Positions 1 through 11,640 of a stretch of DNA of 64,000 nt are shown piece after piece; the stretch's first letter is position 1, and each line of letters begins with the position of its first letter. The notes under the pieces are model-generated. The model made no database searches. It saw nothing but the letters and a program-made list of their open reading frames with translations, and was not told the DNA's origin. Source of the DNA: Bettongia penicillata ogilbyi (Eukaryota > Chordata > Mammalia > Diprotodontia > Potoroidae); the NCBI GenBank assembly GCA_023548195.1, contig JAJHZJ010000009.1, positions 4,550,001-4,614,000 on the forward strand, given 5' to 3'. A program made the position numbers and the translations under genes.

Positions 1-28
1 TACACATACAAACACACACACGTACACA
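1..28. repeat. CA-rich simple repeat
   Basis: Short ACAC-rich tract at the window edge, directly abutting the 3' end of the RTE LINE. It may be the remains of that element's simple-repeat tail. Confidence 0.6.
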
Positions 29-97
29 CATTTGTTTGGCTGTGGTCCTTCATTCTCAGAGAGGACCAAAATGACATCGCCATGATAAAGTGAAGTT

Positions 98-1100
98 TCA
101 GTGTGCCCCACTGTGGCTGATCAGAACAATATGAGCTCGGAATACTCTGCCACAAGTTGGGCACAGATAGTCTACGTGAATATTTGGGGTGGATACTCCA
201 AATTTGCACATCCTATGTTTACTTTGTGCTGTCTCAATTCTGCTTTGCTCACAGAGCGCAGCACCCTTTCCGATGTGGACTTGCTCAATCCTGTGCCAGT
301 ATTTCCCATGTTGCACAGTCAAATCCAAAGTTCTTGAGAGAGACCTTGAGAATGTCCTTATATTGCTTCTTCTAACCACCATGTGATCACCTGCCCCATG
401 TGAGTTGTCCGTAAAGTAGTATTTTTGGCAAGTGTACATTTTGCATTCAAACAACATGAAAAGCCCACCAGAGCTGTGCTCTCTGAAACATAGTTTGAAC
501 GGTTGGCAGTTCAGCTTAAGCAAGGACTTCAGTGTCTCATACCTTATCCTGCCAGGTGATCCTCAGAATTTTCCCAAGACAGTTCAAATGGATGTGATTC
601 AGGTACCTGGCAGGGTGCTGGTAGACTGTCCATGTTTCACAGGCATACGACAGACCATCTTCCAGGTGAAGGATCAGCCTATTAAGGAGGACACTAGCAA
701 GAATTTTGCTAGCAATTACTAAAAGAGAGATCCCCCAGTGATTGTCACAGGACAATCTATTCCCTTTACCTTTATGGAGATGAATAATGGAGACATTCTT
801 GAACTCCTGGGGCATAACATCCTCTTGCCATATAACCTAGAAAATTTCAGTCAACTTTTGTATGAGCAATGGTTCCCCTGTCCTTGTAAATCTCAGCTGG
901 AATAGAATCAGCACAGGTGCTTTGCCACATGAAAGGAGCCTAATGACCCTCAAAACCTCTTCTTCAGTTGAAAGTTCAGCTAAGGAGGGATTGAGATAAA
1001 TGGGCAATGGCCTCAGCATTGATTGATGATAGTCTATTGAGAAAAAGTGTTCAGCCCATCTCTCTAGCATCATGTTCTTATCACTAATCAATGTGGCTCC
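98..1100 (-). pseudogene. RTE reverse transcriptase remnant with core deletion
   Basis: Minus-strand frames give an RTE linker and RT start (ERWAEHFFSIDYHQS at 837-1091), then the RT motif region (VSIIHLHKGKGN, NHWGISLLVIASKILA at 537-815), and then the C-terminal end (98-523). Residues normally lying between the fingers/palm start and the C-terminal domain, including the YADD-type active site, are absent. The join lies at about 655-660. This is an internal deletion and not a 5' truncation, because the 5' end of the element is present. Confidence 0.82.
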
Positions 1101-1502
1101 ATCAGCACTGAGTAGTTGTGATGCACCATAGGTTTTTGGTCCATAAATAACTTTCAGGGAATCATAAAAGTGCTTTGGAATGTTACTATCAATATAAAAC
1201 TGAATTTCATCTGCGTTCTTACTGAGCCAGGAATCTTGTATCTTTCTAAGCTTTGCTTGTACTTTGCTTTTGATGGAATTAAATGCTGCTTTCTTAGAGA
1301 TGGATGAACTATCCTGCTGGTAAATCCTGTGGCATTCTCATTTCTCATTTAGCAGCTTCTGAATTTTCCCCATCATTTTCATCAAACCAGTCTTGGTGTT
1401 TGTGAGCGTTCTGACCCAGATGAGCAAATGCAATGCTGTATGCCAAATCTCTGAAAACTGCCCATTCCTTTCCTATTCCACTGTTGCCATCTGTGTGTTG
1501 GC

Positions 1503-2300
1503 TCAACCTTCCCTCCAAGTTAGCAACAACTGTTCATGCTCAGAGAAGAGCTCTAATTTGTTGACATTAATTCTCCTGGTAGTCATTTTGCCTTGGGGGT
1601 GGTGCTTTTGATGAATGTGAATATTTAGCTTGGAAAGGATAAGTCTATAATCAGTCCAGCACTCTGCACCACACCTTGCCTTTAGATGCCAAAGTTTGCT
1701 GTGAGGGCGCATCCATGAAATTTTATTGCTTTTAGATAGTGTTGGTGATGAAGTCATGCAATACGTAAGTCTTTAGGAGTAAATGACCATTGCTGTGGCT
1801 GTTTCCAACTCCCCTCCTCCCTAAGACTCCCCGCCAAGTCTGGTAGTCTGAGCCCACTCTAGCATTAAAGTCCCCCAGAATTATAAGCTTGTCCTCTTTT
1901 GGTACACTGATGATAAGGGTCTCTAGGTCTTCATAAAATTTTTCTTTGATTTCATCAGGGTTTGTCATGGGAGGAACATAGGCACTAATGATGGTGACAT
2001 AGTGTTTTCCTGAAAGTGACAATCATATTGTCATGAGCCTGTCATTCACTCCATTTGGCAGGTATACCAGCTTGCAGATTAGTTTAGTGTTTATTGCAAA
2101 ACCGATGCCAGCTTCACAGAACTCCCCTTTGCTGCAGCCACTCCAGAAAAATGTATATCCAGCTCCAACTTTGGTAAATAGGCTTTCATTTACCAACCTT
2201 GTTTCACCTAGGGCTGCTATTTGGATGCGATACCTGTTGAGTTCTCTTGCAAGAGATCAGTTCATCTGTCAGGTCTACTGGATTTTGTGTTGTCTATAAG
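1503..2300 (-). pseudogene. RTE endonuclease domain remnant
   Basis: Decayed endonuclease domain of the RTE ORF. On the minus strand the segment around 2200-2270 gives the catalytic-glutamate motif (AALGETR). The segment 1732-2022 gives the later motif LGDFNARVG followed by an RTE-typical DYQTWRGVLG. The segment 1503-1757 continues with CGAECWTDYRLILSKLN, the catalytic DHR-type motif here reading DYR. In intact elements this domain nicks target DNA for target-primed reverse transcription. Here it is spread over different frames separated by stops, so no protein is expected. Confidence 0.85.
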
Positions 2301-3160
2301 TTTGTGCACATTCAATGTACTGATGGTGAGTGGAGTCATCTTTGCAGATGTTTTTGTACATCTTTTTTTGTATGTTTTTCAACAACCACCTGCCATGGTA
2401 ATCAGGCCAGGGTTGAGTAAGCAGGCAATGTTTAGGGCACCTTCCTCACACAAGGAGGTGAGCGGTGTGATCCTTAAAAGGCTGCTCAGACACCCAGAGG
2501 GCTACCCAGTCCCACTGTTGCTTCCAGTGAGAAATGCTCCTATGGCCTGGGCTGCCTGTGTGCAGGATTGTGACTAGCATATGCATACCTCCTGCTTCAT
2601 CACTTGCCTGTCGCCATAGGACTTTGAGGCATAATAGTAAAATGGCATGGGTGATGTCTTTTGATTCGTGCAGTAAATTGAATTTAAGTGAGACAGAGTT
2701 GCATGAAGTTGTCAGCCTCACTCCTCCAGAGTCATCATAGTCCAGTGGCAGGACAGAGTCAAGATGACTGGTGATGGCTCAGAATGCAGTGGATGACCTT
2801 GGTGTCTTTGATGTCTAAGCAAGCTCTAAGCACTCCACATCACCTGCTTCAGCTGCCTTCTTGGCCATTGGAACAAATTGTTCTCATCCACCCATTCCAC
2901 CATAGGAAGTCTTCACATTCTTGGGGTAGATACCCCTCTAACTCACTAATGGGTTTGAGACCCCTTGGTTACCCTCTACCTGGTTTGGCCCATCTGTCGA
3001 ACCAGTTTACCAGGGTGTAGCCACTGTTCATGCTGCCACTTCTTGGAGCCACAGGTGAGAGGCAGAACAGGGAGACATCAAAGGGGAAAAGAGCCCCCAA
3101 AAAGGCTCAGCAGCCATCACACCAAAGGTACAGGTCCTTCCTGAACATACCCTCACTCCA

Positions 3161-3730
3161 ACACATATACACACATAGATCACACAGAGATACACCAAGG
3201 CCCAGTAACTGGACTTCTCTGGTGTTACATACTTGGGAATAGTATACAATATGCAATTTTTAAAGTGTAAGGAAATTGTTTAATTTAGTGAAAAAAATAA
3301 AGATTTATGCACATGACTACATGAGATAATGAATATGAAAACACTTGGAAATTATTAAGTACTAAATATAGATAGAATTATTTCTAGGAGGAGTTTCTGG
3401 TATTGAGGGTACTATTGTCTCTCATGGCAGTCCTTCCTTGTGAGGAAGAGAATTTTCTCGGGATTGTCTTCTCAATAGGCATGGCATCAAAATGTAATTC
3501 ATCAATCAACCAGCACATATTAAGTTTCTCCTGTGCTTTTTGCACTAGATGATGTAGACACAAAATCAAAAGTAAAGAACTCAAGGCACTTATTGTATAT
3601 TATGGCGAGGACAGATTTTTATATCTACCTATCTATCTGTCTCTCTATCTTTCTCATAATGAAATAGAGGCTATATATCTTCTCTCTGTATGTGTGTCTG
3701 TATGTATCTAGAAATACACACATGCACCCA
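3161..3730. other. Unassigned, no gene; small TATC/TG-rich tract
   Basis: No recognisable coding or RNA gene. A degenerate TATC/TCTA tract lies at about 3620-3660 and TGTG/TATG runs lie at 3690-3725. Confidence 0.4.
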
Positions 3731-3734
3731 TTTG

Positions 3735-4030
3735 GAGTAGGACTTTTACAACTAGGAGAATCAAGGACAGGCTCCCTTCAGTGAGTGCCAGTTGAGTTTC
3801 ATCTTAAAGGAAACAAGAGGTTTTAAGAGGCAGAGAAGAGCATTCCAGACATGGGAGATGACAGGTACAAAGACTTGGACTTTAGCGGATAGAATGCCTT
3901 GGGGTGGAGGAGGGGACATCAAGGAGGGAAAGGGAAGAAAGTTTCATCAGCCTAGAAAGATAGACTGGAGCCAGATTAAGAAGGATTTTAAATGCTAAAC
4001 TCAGGAGTTTGGCATTTGATCCTAGAAAAT
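3735..4030 (+). mobile_element. Ancient L2/L3-like LINE fragment
   Basis: Contains the widespread mammalian repeat text around GAGCATTCCAGACATGG and GGAGTTTGGCATTTGATCC. It is related to 38930-39200, 48836-49540 and 60735-61300 in this window. It is highly diverged, and the exact family (L2 or related) is not settled. Confidence 0.55.
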
Positions 4031-4174
4031 GACACTGAGACACACCTTCCCCCTCTCACCCCTACCACCCTTAATAGCGTTTTTTTGTTTCTTGGGGGTT
4101 TTTTGATTATAGAATTACAATCCTGTATTGGAGAAATGGAAAAATACACATTCACACAAATACTGAACAACAGA

Positions 4175-4440
4175 AAACAAATATTTGTTAAGCACCTACT
4201 ATGTGCCTGGCATTTTGTCTTTATAAATATTTTCTCAATTATAAATATAATATATATGTCTAATATTTATATAACAACATCTTATAAGTATTATCTTATT
4301 TTGCCATCACAACAACGCTGTTAGATAGATGCTATTATTATCCCTATTTTACAGATGAGGAAACTGAGGCAAACAGGTTAAGTAACTTGTTTAGAGTCAC
4401 AAAGCTAAGTAAATGTCTGAGACTAGATGTGAATTAGGAC
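4175..4440 (-). mobile_element. MIR-type SINE
   Basis: Shows the full reversed MIR order: a TTAAGCACCTACTATGTGCC tail, then ATTTTACAGATGAGGAAACTG, then the conserved core ending at the tRNA-derived head. Old and diverged. Confidence 0.85.
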
Positions 4441-4614
4441 AACAGTTACTCATTCAGATAGATAAGATATATTTTCTATTTTTAAAATACTCCAGTAGAG
4501 ATGATCCATTTCAGATATAGGAGATAGGGTAATGACCGGACCGAAGATGTAAGTGGCATAGGGAGTTCCCTGGTGAGGAAACGCTCTCTGGTAGACAATC
4601 AGGTTGGTATCTTC

Positions 4615-4765
4615 CCTAAGCCTTAGAGAGTTGCCTAGAGTATCCCAAGGCTAGATGACTTGCCTAGGGTCACGTAGCCAGCATGTGTCAGCAATGGGAG
4701 TTGTATCCAGATCATTCTGGCTCTCAGGTCAGCTCTGAATCTGCTGCTGAGGATATATCTAGCTG
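4615..4765 (-). mobile_element. MIR/Mar1-type SINE fragment
   Basis: Reversed SINE core (GACTTGCCTAGGGTCACGTAG) followed by a degenerate head. Partial copy. Confidence 0.65.
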
Positions 4766-5896
4766 AAATTCATTAGGCTACTGTTACTACTTTTCCTCTT
4801 GTGGAAATGAAATTGAGAACTACTAATTAAGACTGTAGAAACCTGTGATAGTTTGTCACTTCTCTGTGATACTGTTGTTACATGTTTTGGCTTACTCCTT
4901 CCCTGTTGCCCTTATTCCCAAACTTGGCCCAGAACAGTTATTCAGTGGATTTTTCTATCTCCTTTTCCATTTGGCCAATTCTACTTTTTAAGCAATTTTC
5001 CAAGCTGTTGACTCTTTCCTTGTGATTTCCTTGCATCACTCTCTTCTCTCCTATATGATTTTTTTAATAAAAATTTATTTATTTAACTTTTTACATTCAT
5101 TTTCACAAAATTTTGGATTGAAAATTTTTCCCCATTTTATCCCCTCCCTCCACCCCAGTACACCGAGCAATCTAATTTTCCCTATCACCAATCTGCCCTC
5201 TTTCCTATCATTCCTCCGTTCTCTTGTCCCTATCTTTTCTTTTGTCCTGTAGGACCAGATGACTTTCTATTCCCCATTACCTGTATTTCTTATTTCCTAG
5301 TAGCAAGAACAATACTCAACAGTTGTTCCTCAAGCTTTGAGTTCCAAATTCTCCCCATCCCTCCCTCCCCACCCATTCCCTTTGGGAAGGCAGGCAATTC
5401 AATATAGGCCCTATCTGTGTAGTTTTGCAAATGACTTCAATAATAGTTGTGTTGTGCAAGACTAACTGTATTTCCCTCCATCCTATCCTGCCCCCCATTG
5501 TTTCTCTTCTGTCTTTTGATCCTGTCCCTCCCCAAGAGTGTTGACTTCAAATTGCTCCCTCCTCCCATTGCCCTCCCTTCCATCATCCCCTCCACCTTGC
5601 TTATCTCCTTCTCCCCCACTTTCCTGTATTGTAAGATAGGTTTTCATACCAAAATGAGTGTGCATTTTATTCCTTCCTTTAGTTGAATGTGATGAGTGTA
5701 AACTTCTTGTTTTTTTCTCAGCTCTCCTCGTTTTCTTTCCACTAAAAAGTCTCCTGCTTGCCTCTTGAATGAGATATAATTTACCCCATTTCATTTCACC
5801 CTCTTTCCTCCCACTACATTTCTCTCTCACCATTTACCTTAATTTCTTTTAAGATATGGTCCCATCCTATTCAGTTCACTCTGTGCTCTCTGTCTC

Positions 5897-5972
5897 TGTA
5901 TGTGCGTGCATATATGTATGTGTGTGTGCATGCACAGGTGTACATGTGTGTGTGTGTGTATGTGTGTGTGTG
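5897..5972. repeat. TG microsatellite in HAL1 A 3' UTR
   Basis: Interrupted (TG)n tract. The same tract sits at the equivalent place in copies B, C and D, so it was inherited from the source element and later varied in length. Confidence 0.85.
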
Positions 5973-6106
5973 GTCCCACCAACTACCCAGATACTGAAAA
6001 GTTTTAAGAGTTACAAATATTGTCTTTCTATGTAGGAATGTAAACAGTTCACCTTTAGTAAGTCCCTGATGACTTCTCTTTGCTGTTTACTTTTTCATGC
6101 TTCTTC

Positions 6107-7208
6107 TCATTCTTGTGTTTGAAAGTCAAATTTTCTTTTCAGCTCTGGTCTTTTCATCAAGAATGCTTGAAAGTCCTCTGTTTCATTGAAAGACCATATT
6201 TTCCCCTGAAGTATTAGACTCAGTTTTGCTGGGTAGGTGATTCTTGGTTTGAGTCCTAGTTCCTTTGACTTCTGGAATATCCTATTCCATGCCCTTTGAT
6301 CCCTTAATGTAGAAGCTGCTAGATCTTGAGTTATCCTGATTGTATTTCCACAATACTGGAATTGTTTCTTTCTAGCTGCTTGCAATATTTTCTCCTTGAC
6401 CTGGGAATTCTGGAATTTGGCCACAATGTTCCTAGGAGTTTCTCTTTTTGGATCTCTTTCAGGCAGTGATCGATGGATTCTTTCAATACTTATTTTGTCC
6501 TCTGGTTCTAGAATATCAGGGAAGTTTTCCTCAATAATTTCATGGAAGATGATGTCTAGACTCTTTTTTTGATCATGACTTTCAGATAGTCCCATAATTT
6601 TTAAATTGTCTCTCCTGGATCTATTTTCCAGGTCAGTTGTTTTTCCAATGAGATGTTTCACATTTTCTTCCATTTTTTTCATTCTTTTGGTTTTGTTTGG
6701 TGATTTCTTGGTTTCTCATAAAGTCATTAGCCTCCATCTGTTCCATTCTAATTTTGAGAGAACTATTCTCTTCAGTGAGCTTTTGAACCTCTTTTTCCAT
6801 TTGGCTAATTCTGCTTTTGAAAGCATTCTTCTCCTCATTGGCTTTTTGAACCTCTTTTGCCAATTGAGTTAGCCTATTTTTCAAGGTGTTATTTCCTTCA
6901 GCATTTTTTTGGTTCTCCTTTACCAAGATGTAGACCCTCTTTTCATGCTTTTCTTGCATCTCTCTCATTTCTCTTCCCAGTTTTTCCTCCACCTGTCTAA
7001 CTTGCTTTCCAAAATCTCTTTTGAGCTCTTCCATGGCCTGAGCCCACCGGACATCCACCTCGGATGTCTGGAATACAGAGGCCCCGACCTCCATGTCTTT
7101 CCCTGATGGTAAGAATAGTTCCTCATCATCAGAATTGAAAGGTGGGAACATCTGTACCTCATCAAAATAGCTTTCTATAGTCTTATTTTTCTTCCTTTTT
7201 TGGGGCAT
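6107..7208 (-). pseudogene. L1-type ORF1 of HAL1 copy A, one frameshift
   Basis: ORF1p is the RNA-binding, trimer-forming chaperone of L1 particles. The ATG is at 7208. The order is a lysine-rich N-terminus, an acidic stretch, a long heptad coiled coil (about 6720-7020), an RRM with the ORF1p signature around SRRDNLKIMGL, and a C-terminal domain with RNIVAKF and ITYPAKLS ending at 6107. The only lesion I find is one extra T in a T-run at about 6672-6678 (seven Ts, against six in copies B and C), which shifts the frame between coiled coil and RRM. Apart from this the protein is about 366 residues, close to mammalian ORF1p. It is probably a young inactivation. Confidence 0.88.
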
Positions 7209-7894
7209 TTTCCCAGCCAGTTACTTGACTTCTGAGATTCCTGTCCACCCCCACCTAGATCCACCCAGCTAGTGCTTGGGGTCTGAGATTCAAATGTTCT
7301 CCCCAGCCTCAGGGCTTTCAGTGGCAGGAGCGGCTGCTATTCAATGTGAGCTTAAGTTCTGGTGCTCTGGTGGGGGCAGGGCCACATCCCAGGCTCAGTT
7401 CCCTCAGGGACTTTATGCAGAGACCTTCAGTAATGGCCCTGAACTTCTGTCTGCTGCTCGGGGAGTCCCGGCCCCCGCAGTTGCCTCTGCCGCTGCCTCT
7501 GCTGTTGCCTCTGCTGCTGCCTCCCGAGGGGGCCTGAGTCACGGAGACACCCCGCTGCCCTCTTGGCCAGCCCAGACATCTATCTCACTGACCTGTAGCT
7601 TCTGTGGGTGGAAGGACCTTCCCGGCCGCCGGAGATTCCATCCCTGAAGCCTGCTCGGATCCGCTTCTGTTGGCTAGGGCAGTATGGGGGTGGGCTCCAC
7701 TGTCTAGAGTGCGATGGACCCCTGGGGATGGCTCTCCAGGGCTCTCTGGAATGGAAATCTTTTCCACTGCATTTCTGCATGCCTTGCAGTGATCCAGAAT
7801 TTGTGGGGAGTTCTTCTTGCAGGAAATATATGGGCTGTGGGTTCGGAGCTAGCATAAGTGAGTCTTTCTACTCCGTCATCTTAGCTCCACCCCC
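7209..7894 (-). promoter_or_regulatory. HAL1 copy A 5' UTR / promoter region
   Basis: GC-richer leader running from the element start at 7894 to the ORF1 ATG. A YY1-like site lies at 7875-7882 on the minus strand (AAGATGAC, one change from AAGATGGC) about 12 bp from the start, as in primate L1. It carries one copy of the 72-bp unit (about 7378-7450) and a CTG/CTC-rich patch at 7490-7530. Confidence 0.65.
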
Positions 7895-8619
7895 TATATG
7901 ATTTTTAAGTTACTTTTTTGAGCTCTTTCTTGAGTTTTTTCTGGATTTGAGACCACTTCCCATTTTTCTTTGGAGTTTTGCCTATAGATGTTTTGATGTC
8001 GTTGTCCTCTTCTGAGTCTGTGTCTTGGTCTTCCTTGTCACCATAATAATTTTCTGTGATCAGATTCTTGTTTTGTTGTTTTTTGCTCATCTATCTTTTT
8101 TTGGAGGGGTTCCTTTCTTTTAAATTTTATCTCTGTAACTGGGTGGAAAGGACACTCTCAGGCTTCTTGTGCCAGTGGCTGCAGGCCCTAGCTATTTACC
8201 AGGTGCTGCACTGATGTTGCCCTGAGGCCCTTGGAGGACCCTCATACTGATGCTGTACTGAGGGGGTGAGGTGCAGGCATGGCAATTTACCTGATGCTGG
8301 GCTGAGGTCCTAGTGGTGGTGTCTAACAGGTGCTGAGGCAAGTGGTGTGTTTCTGAATTTTTTGAGTCTACAGCTGAAGCACCTGGAGGTCTGGCCACTA
8401 GAGGATGCCAGTTTGCCAAGGGCTGTGCTAGAGCACATGGAATTCTGGCCTACTTTTATTTATTTTACTAAATATCTCCTAATTTCTTTTTAATCTGGTT
8501 TAGCCACACTTGGGAGTATTGTGGGCTGTATGCAGTATACTTGCTAAGCACTTAACATCTTTGTACTAGATTAGTTACTTTGTAAAAAGAATAAAAATAG
8601 TTAAGATAGTGTAACCTAT

Positions 8620-8820
8620 TCTTTTTTCTTTAAATATTTTTTAAAGTACCTGTAAAAACAATTAAAAAAAACATAATTCCCCAATTATATGTTAAAAACA
8701 ATTTTTAACAATTCTGAGTTTCAAATTCTTTCCCTCTGTCCCTTCTCTCTTGATTGACAAGGCAAATAACTTTATGTAGGTTATACTTGTGCAGACCATG
8801 ATCTATTCTTATTAAAGACA
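8620..8820 (-). mobile_element. L1 3' end fragment
   Basis: Begins at low coordinate with T-rich sequence, then text typical of the marsupial L1 3' end (CTGAGTTTCAAATTCTTTCC and GATTGACAAGGC). Strongly 5'-truncated. Confidence 0.6.
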
Positions 8821-9004
8821 TGCTATTGCTTAATGATCACAGCTTCACTTTCTAAATGTTCACAACCACCCCTAATTTAATAACATGATGTAGAACTTTC
8901 CTGAAAAGGAAATGAATCTTACTAGCCCATAGTTTGCAGATTCTACCCTCTTGCTTTTTTTGGAAATTGGAGCATTTGCTCCTTTCCAGTACCATAACAC
9001 CCCT

Positions 9005-9205
9005 CTCATTTTTAGGATAATAGCTTTTGAATAGGAAAGGACCTGAGAGGTCATTCAGTGCTACTTTCTCATTTGGGGAAAACAAGGTTGAGAAGAGATA
9101 GGTAACAACAAAAATCATACAAATATAAATAGCAGAGAAAGAATTAAAACCCAAATATTCTGACTCCAAATTCAGTGTTCTTTCCTCTACATCATGTTGC
9201 TCAGT
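9005..9205 (-). mobile_element. MIR/THER-type SINE
   Basis: Reversed SINE text: GGACCTGAGAGGTCATTCAG, a degenerate core, then TTCTGACTCCAAATTCAGTG near the head. Diverged. Confidence 0.55.
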
Positions 9206-10110
9206 CGTCTCATCTTACGGTTCTTTCAGTACCCTAGGGTGTAGTTTTTCTGAGTCTGATGACTTCAATGTTTTGAAGGCAGCTAGATGTTGTCCTACCA
9301 TTTAGGGTTATTTTTTTGGGTTTCCACACCCTCCTTGATCATTTTTATTCCATGGTTTCCAGTCCAAACATCATTCCCCTAAGAGGACAAAACAAGAACA
9401 AAATTAAAGCTGGAACATCATTCCTTTTCACCATCATCTGTGTTACCTTCATCCCATTCACCCTTTTCCAACCTTCAGTCTCTTTTTCAATCTCCCTCAT
9501 AACATCAACGTAACTAAAAATAAACAGCCATCTTTGGTTGTCCTTAGCATTCATCACAAGTCTCAGTCTTTGATATCTGAAGTCTTATTTGCCTCCTTGA
9601 ATGTGGAGCTCTAGGTCACAGTCTATTAACCATGATTTGTACGTTTATATATAAAACCTGTAGTCCTAAGACTTTATTCATGGTTGTCTTTTTGACTAAT
9701 CTTCCACAAAATACCCACTCTTTCTCCTGACTTCTTCATAGTTATGTTGTACCTGTCATTGTTTATGCTATCATACTTGGCAGGTCTACATGGGAAATTT
9801 CCTCCCTCCCCTTTTCCCTTTTCAGTTTAAAGCCCCCTTGATTAGATTCACACAACTCCAGGCAAATATGTTTTTATCAGCCTTTAATGCACTCTATCCC
9901 TGGCCAAGAGCCCATTTTTCCTACGTTTTGAGCTGGATTCCAGAAATTCAAATCCCATTGTCAGACATGATTGTCTTTGCTGTCCACTTCCCCAGACTAC
10001 CCTTATCTTCTGAATGTCTAAAGTCAGAACTTGGGTTTCCTTGTTCCTAGTTGAAAACTACTCCCTCTTTGCCGCACATTCTCTCTCCAATACTTTACTA
10101 TTTCTTTTTA
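9206..10110. other. Unassigned, no gene recognised
   Basis: AT-rich sequence with short spurious frames only (for example 65-86 residues). No family recognised, no splice-bounded exon evident. Confidence 0.4.
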
Positions 10111-10114
10111 GGCT

Positions 10115-10480
10115 AGATTATTTTTTTATTTTGCACTTAAGCATGCAAAGAAATATATAAAATTTCCACATACACAGTGGATCAGAGAAAGATGATTTTG
10201 CATAAATATGTGAACATTTATCATATACAATTTGATTTTGTAAAAGTATATATTAAATTCTAAATGTTACTTTCAAAGTTGTCCTGCTTTTCTCTGTTTC
10301 GTTTTAAACTTCTTTGTGTTTCCTTTTGTATATTATGATTTAAATGCTTCAGTGGTTTTCAAACTGGGGTTTATCATTACATTGATCAGAGTTTTTAAAT
10401 ATTTCAGATCTGTTTCTTTTTCTTATACTACTATTCTTGTATAAATTGTTCTGGTTCTGCTCACTTCACTCTATCACACT
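10115..10480 (-). mobile_element. L1 3' end fragment (first of two)
   Basis: Contains the L1 3' end text CATTGATCAGAGTTTTTAAA and CTGGTTCTGCTCACTTCACT in the reversed sense, then stops and a second L1 3' end begins. Confidence 0.6.
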
Positions 10481-11640
10481 TTTTTAAATTTCAATTTTAT
10501 TTTCAGTTCCGAATTCTCTGTTTCTCCTCTTCTCCCACTTATTGAAAGGGAAAGAAAAATAAAACCCATTACAAATATGTATAGCTGTGCAAAATAAATT
10601 AGCATATTAGCCTTATCTAAAAGAGAAAATATACTTCAATTTGTATTCCAAGTACATTAGTTCCCTGTCTGAAGGTGGATAATATATTTCATTTTTCTTT
10701 GAAGCTGTGATTGGTCATTGTGTTGATTAGATTTACTAAGCCTTTCAAAGTCTTTACAACATTGCTGTTGCTATATAGATTTTTCTCCTGGCTCTGCTCA
10801 CTTCATTTTGCATCATTTCATACCAGTCTTCCTAGGTTTTTCTGAAACCATTGCTTTCGTCATTTCTTTTGGCACAAAGGTATTCCATCAGAATTGTATT
10901 CCATGATTTGTTCAGACATTTCCCAATTGATGGGCATCTCCTCAATTTGTGATTCTTCTGCACCACAAAAACAGCTGCTGCAGATATTGGGTCCTTTTTA
11001 TCTCTCTTGTTAGGTCACAGGATATGCACAGTTGAATACTTTTTGGGCATAGTTGCAAATTACTTTCCAGAATAGTTGAACTAGTTCACAGTGACACCAA
11101 CAGTGTATTAGAGTACCTGCTTTCTTGTAACCCATCCAGCATTTCTCATCTTATCAAATCTGATGGGTGTGATATGGTGCCTCAGAGTTGTTTTAATTCA
11201 CACATTTCTAATTTTTAGTGAATTGGAGCATTTTATATGAATCTTAATAGTGTTGATTTCTTCCACTGAATACAGCTTATCTTTATGTTTACACACGTTT
11301 AATGCATACATATATGTATATTCATATCTCTTGACCATTTTTTAAATTGGTAATTGACTATTATTCTTGTAAATTTGACTCAGTTCACTATATATCTTAA
11401 AAATTTTCCTTTATTAGAGAAACTTGATGTAAATATCTGCCCTTACCCCCAATTTCCTGCTTTTTCATGTTAGCTACATTGGTTTTGTTCTTACAAAAAT
11501 ATCATATTTTATGTAGCCAAAATTATCCATTTTACCTACTATCAACCTTTCTATCTCTTGTTTATTCCATGCTATTTCTGTAATTTTCACATTAGATGAT
11601 TTTTACCAAGCCAGTTTTTCTGTAACTGCTTACCCATCTG
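10481..11640 (-). mobile_element. L1 ORF2 3' end and 3' UTR, 5'-truncated
   Basis: Reverse complement of the end of L1 ORF2 plus its 3' UTR. Landmarks are CCAATTGATGGGCATCTCCT (10924), TTTGGGCATAGTTGCAAATT, CAGTGACACCAACAGTGTAT, ATCTGATGGGTGTGATATGG and AATTTGACTCAGTTCACTAT. This matches the C-terminal part of mammalian L1 ORF2 in order. Many stops; dead and 5'-truncated at about 11640. Confidence 0.82.

Larger units (their letters stand above)
29..3160 (-). mobile_element. RTE-clade LINE, internally deleted
   Basis: This is a non-LTR retrotransposon of the RTE (BovB-like) clade read on the minus strand. The 5' part is at about 2440-3160, the apurinic-type endonuclease at about 1500-2300, the linker at 1150-1500, the first part of the reverse transcriptase at about 540-1100, and the C-terminal zinc-finger-like end (CPTCGR...H) at about 98-200. 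The RT catalytic core is missing: the frame runs from the N-terminal RT motif (NHWGISLL) straight to a C-terminal segment (ACETWTVYQ). Several stops and frameshifts break the ORF, so it is a dead copy. Its 5' end matches the piece at 61520-62095 and its 3' end matches the SINE at 55671. I am sure of the clade; the exact family is not resolved. Confidence 0.88.
5064..7894 (-). mobile_element. HAL1-like (ORF2-less L1) full-length copy A
   Basis: Full-length non-autonomous L1 derivative on the minus strand: 5' UTR 7209-7894, ORF1 6107-7208, 3' UTR 5064-6106. The 3' UTR follows ORF1 directly; no ORF2 is present and no scar of one is visible. It starts with five Gs and a YY1-like site. It is flanked by the 12-bp duplication TATATGATTTTT (5052-5063 and 7895-7906) and inserted into an older L1 ORF1. 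This layout matches half-L1 (HAL1) elements, which keep ORF1 and rely on L1 reverse transcriptase. Three further copies are in the window. Confidence 0.9.
4885..8450 (-). mobile_element. Older L1/HAL1-type 5' end split by HAL1 copy A
   Basis: Two pieces, 4885-5063 and 7895-8450, join when the intervening element is removed. On the minus strand they give a 5' UTR (about 8091-8450), an ORF1 start at 8090 (MSKKQQNKN..., acidic, then a lysine-rich stretch) and the start of a coiled coil (RVNSLENCLKSRIGQMEKEI) at about 4950-5030. The coiled coil resembles those in the four HAL1 copies but the N-terminus differs, so this is a different and older L1-type lineage. The 5' UTR shows irregular repeats with a period of about 37-47 bp (8196, 8243, 8287, 8324), as often seen in L1 promoters. 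Confidence 0.7.

Noticed and set aside
1393..1611. Plus-strand frames across the RTE as genes
   Set aside because: They are antisense shadows of the RTE ORF, which is the recognisable reading.
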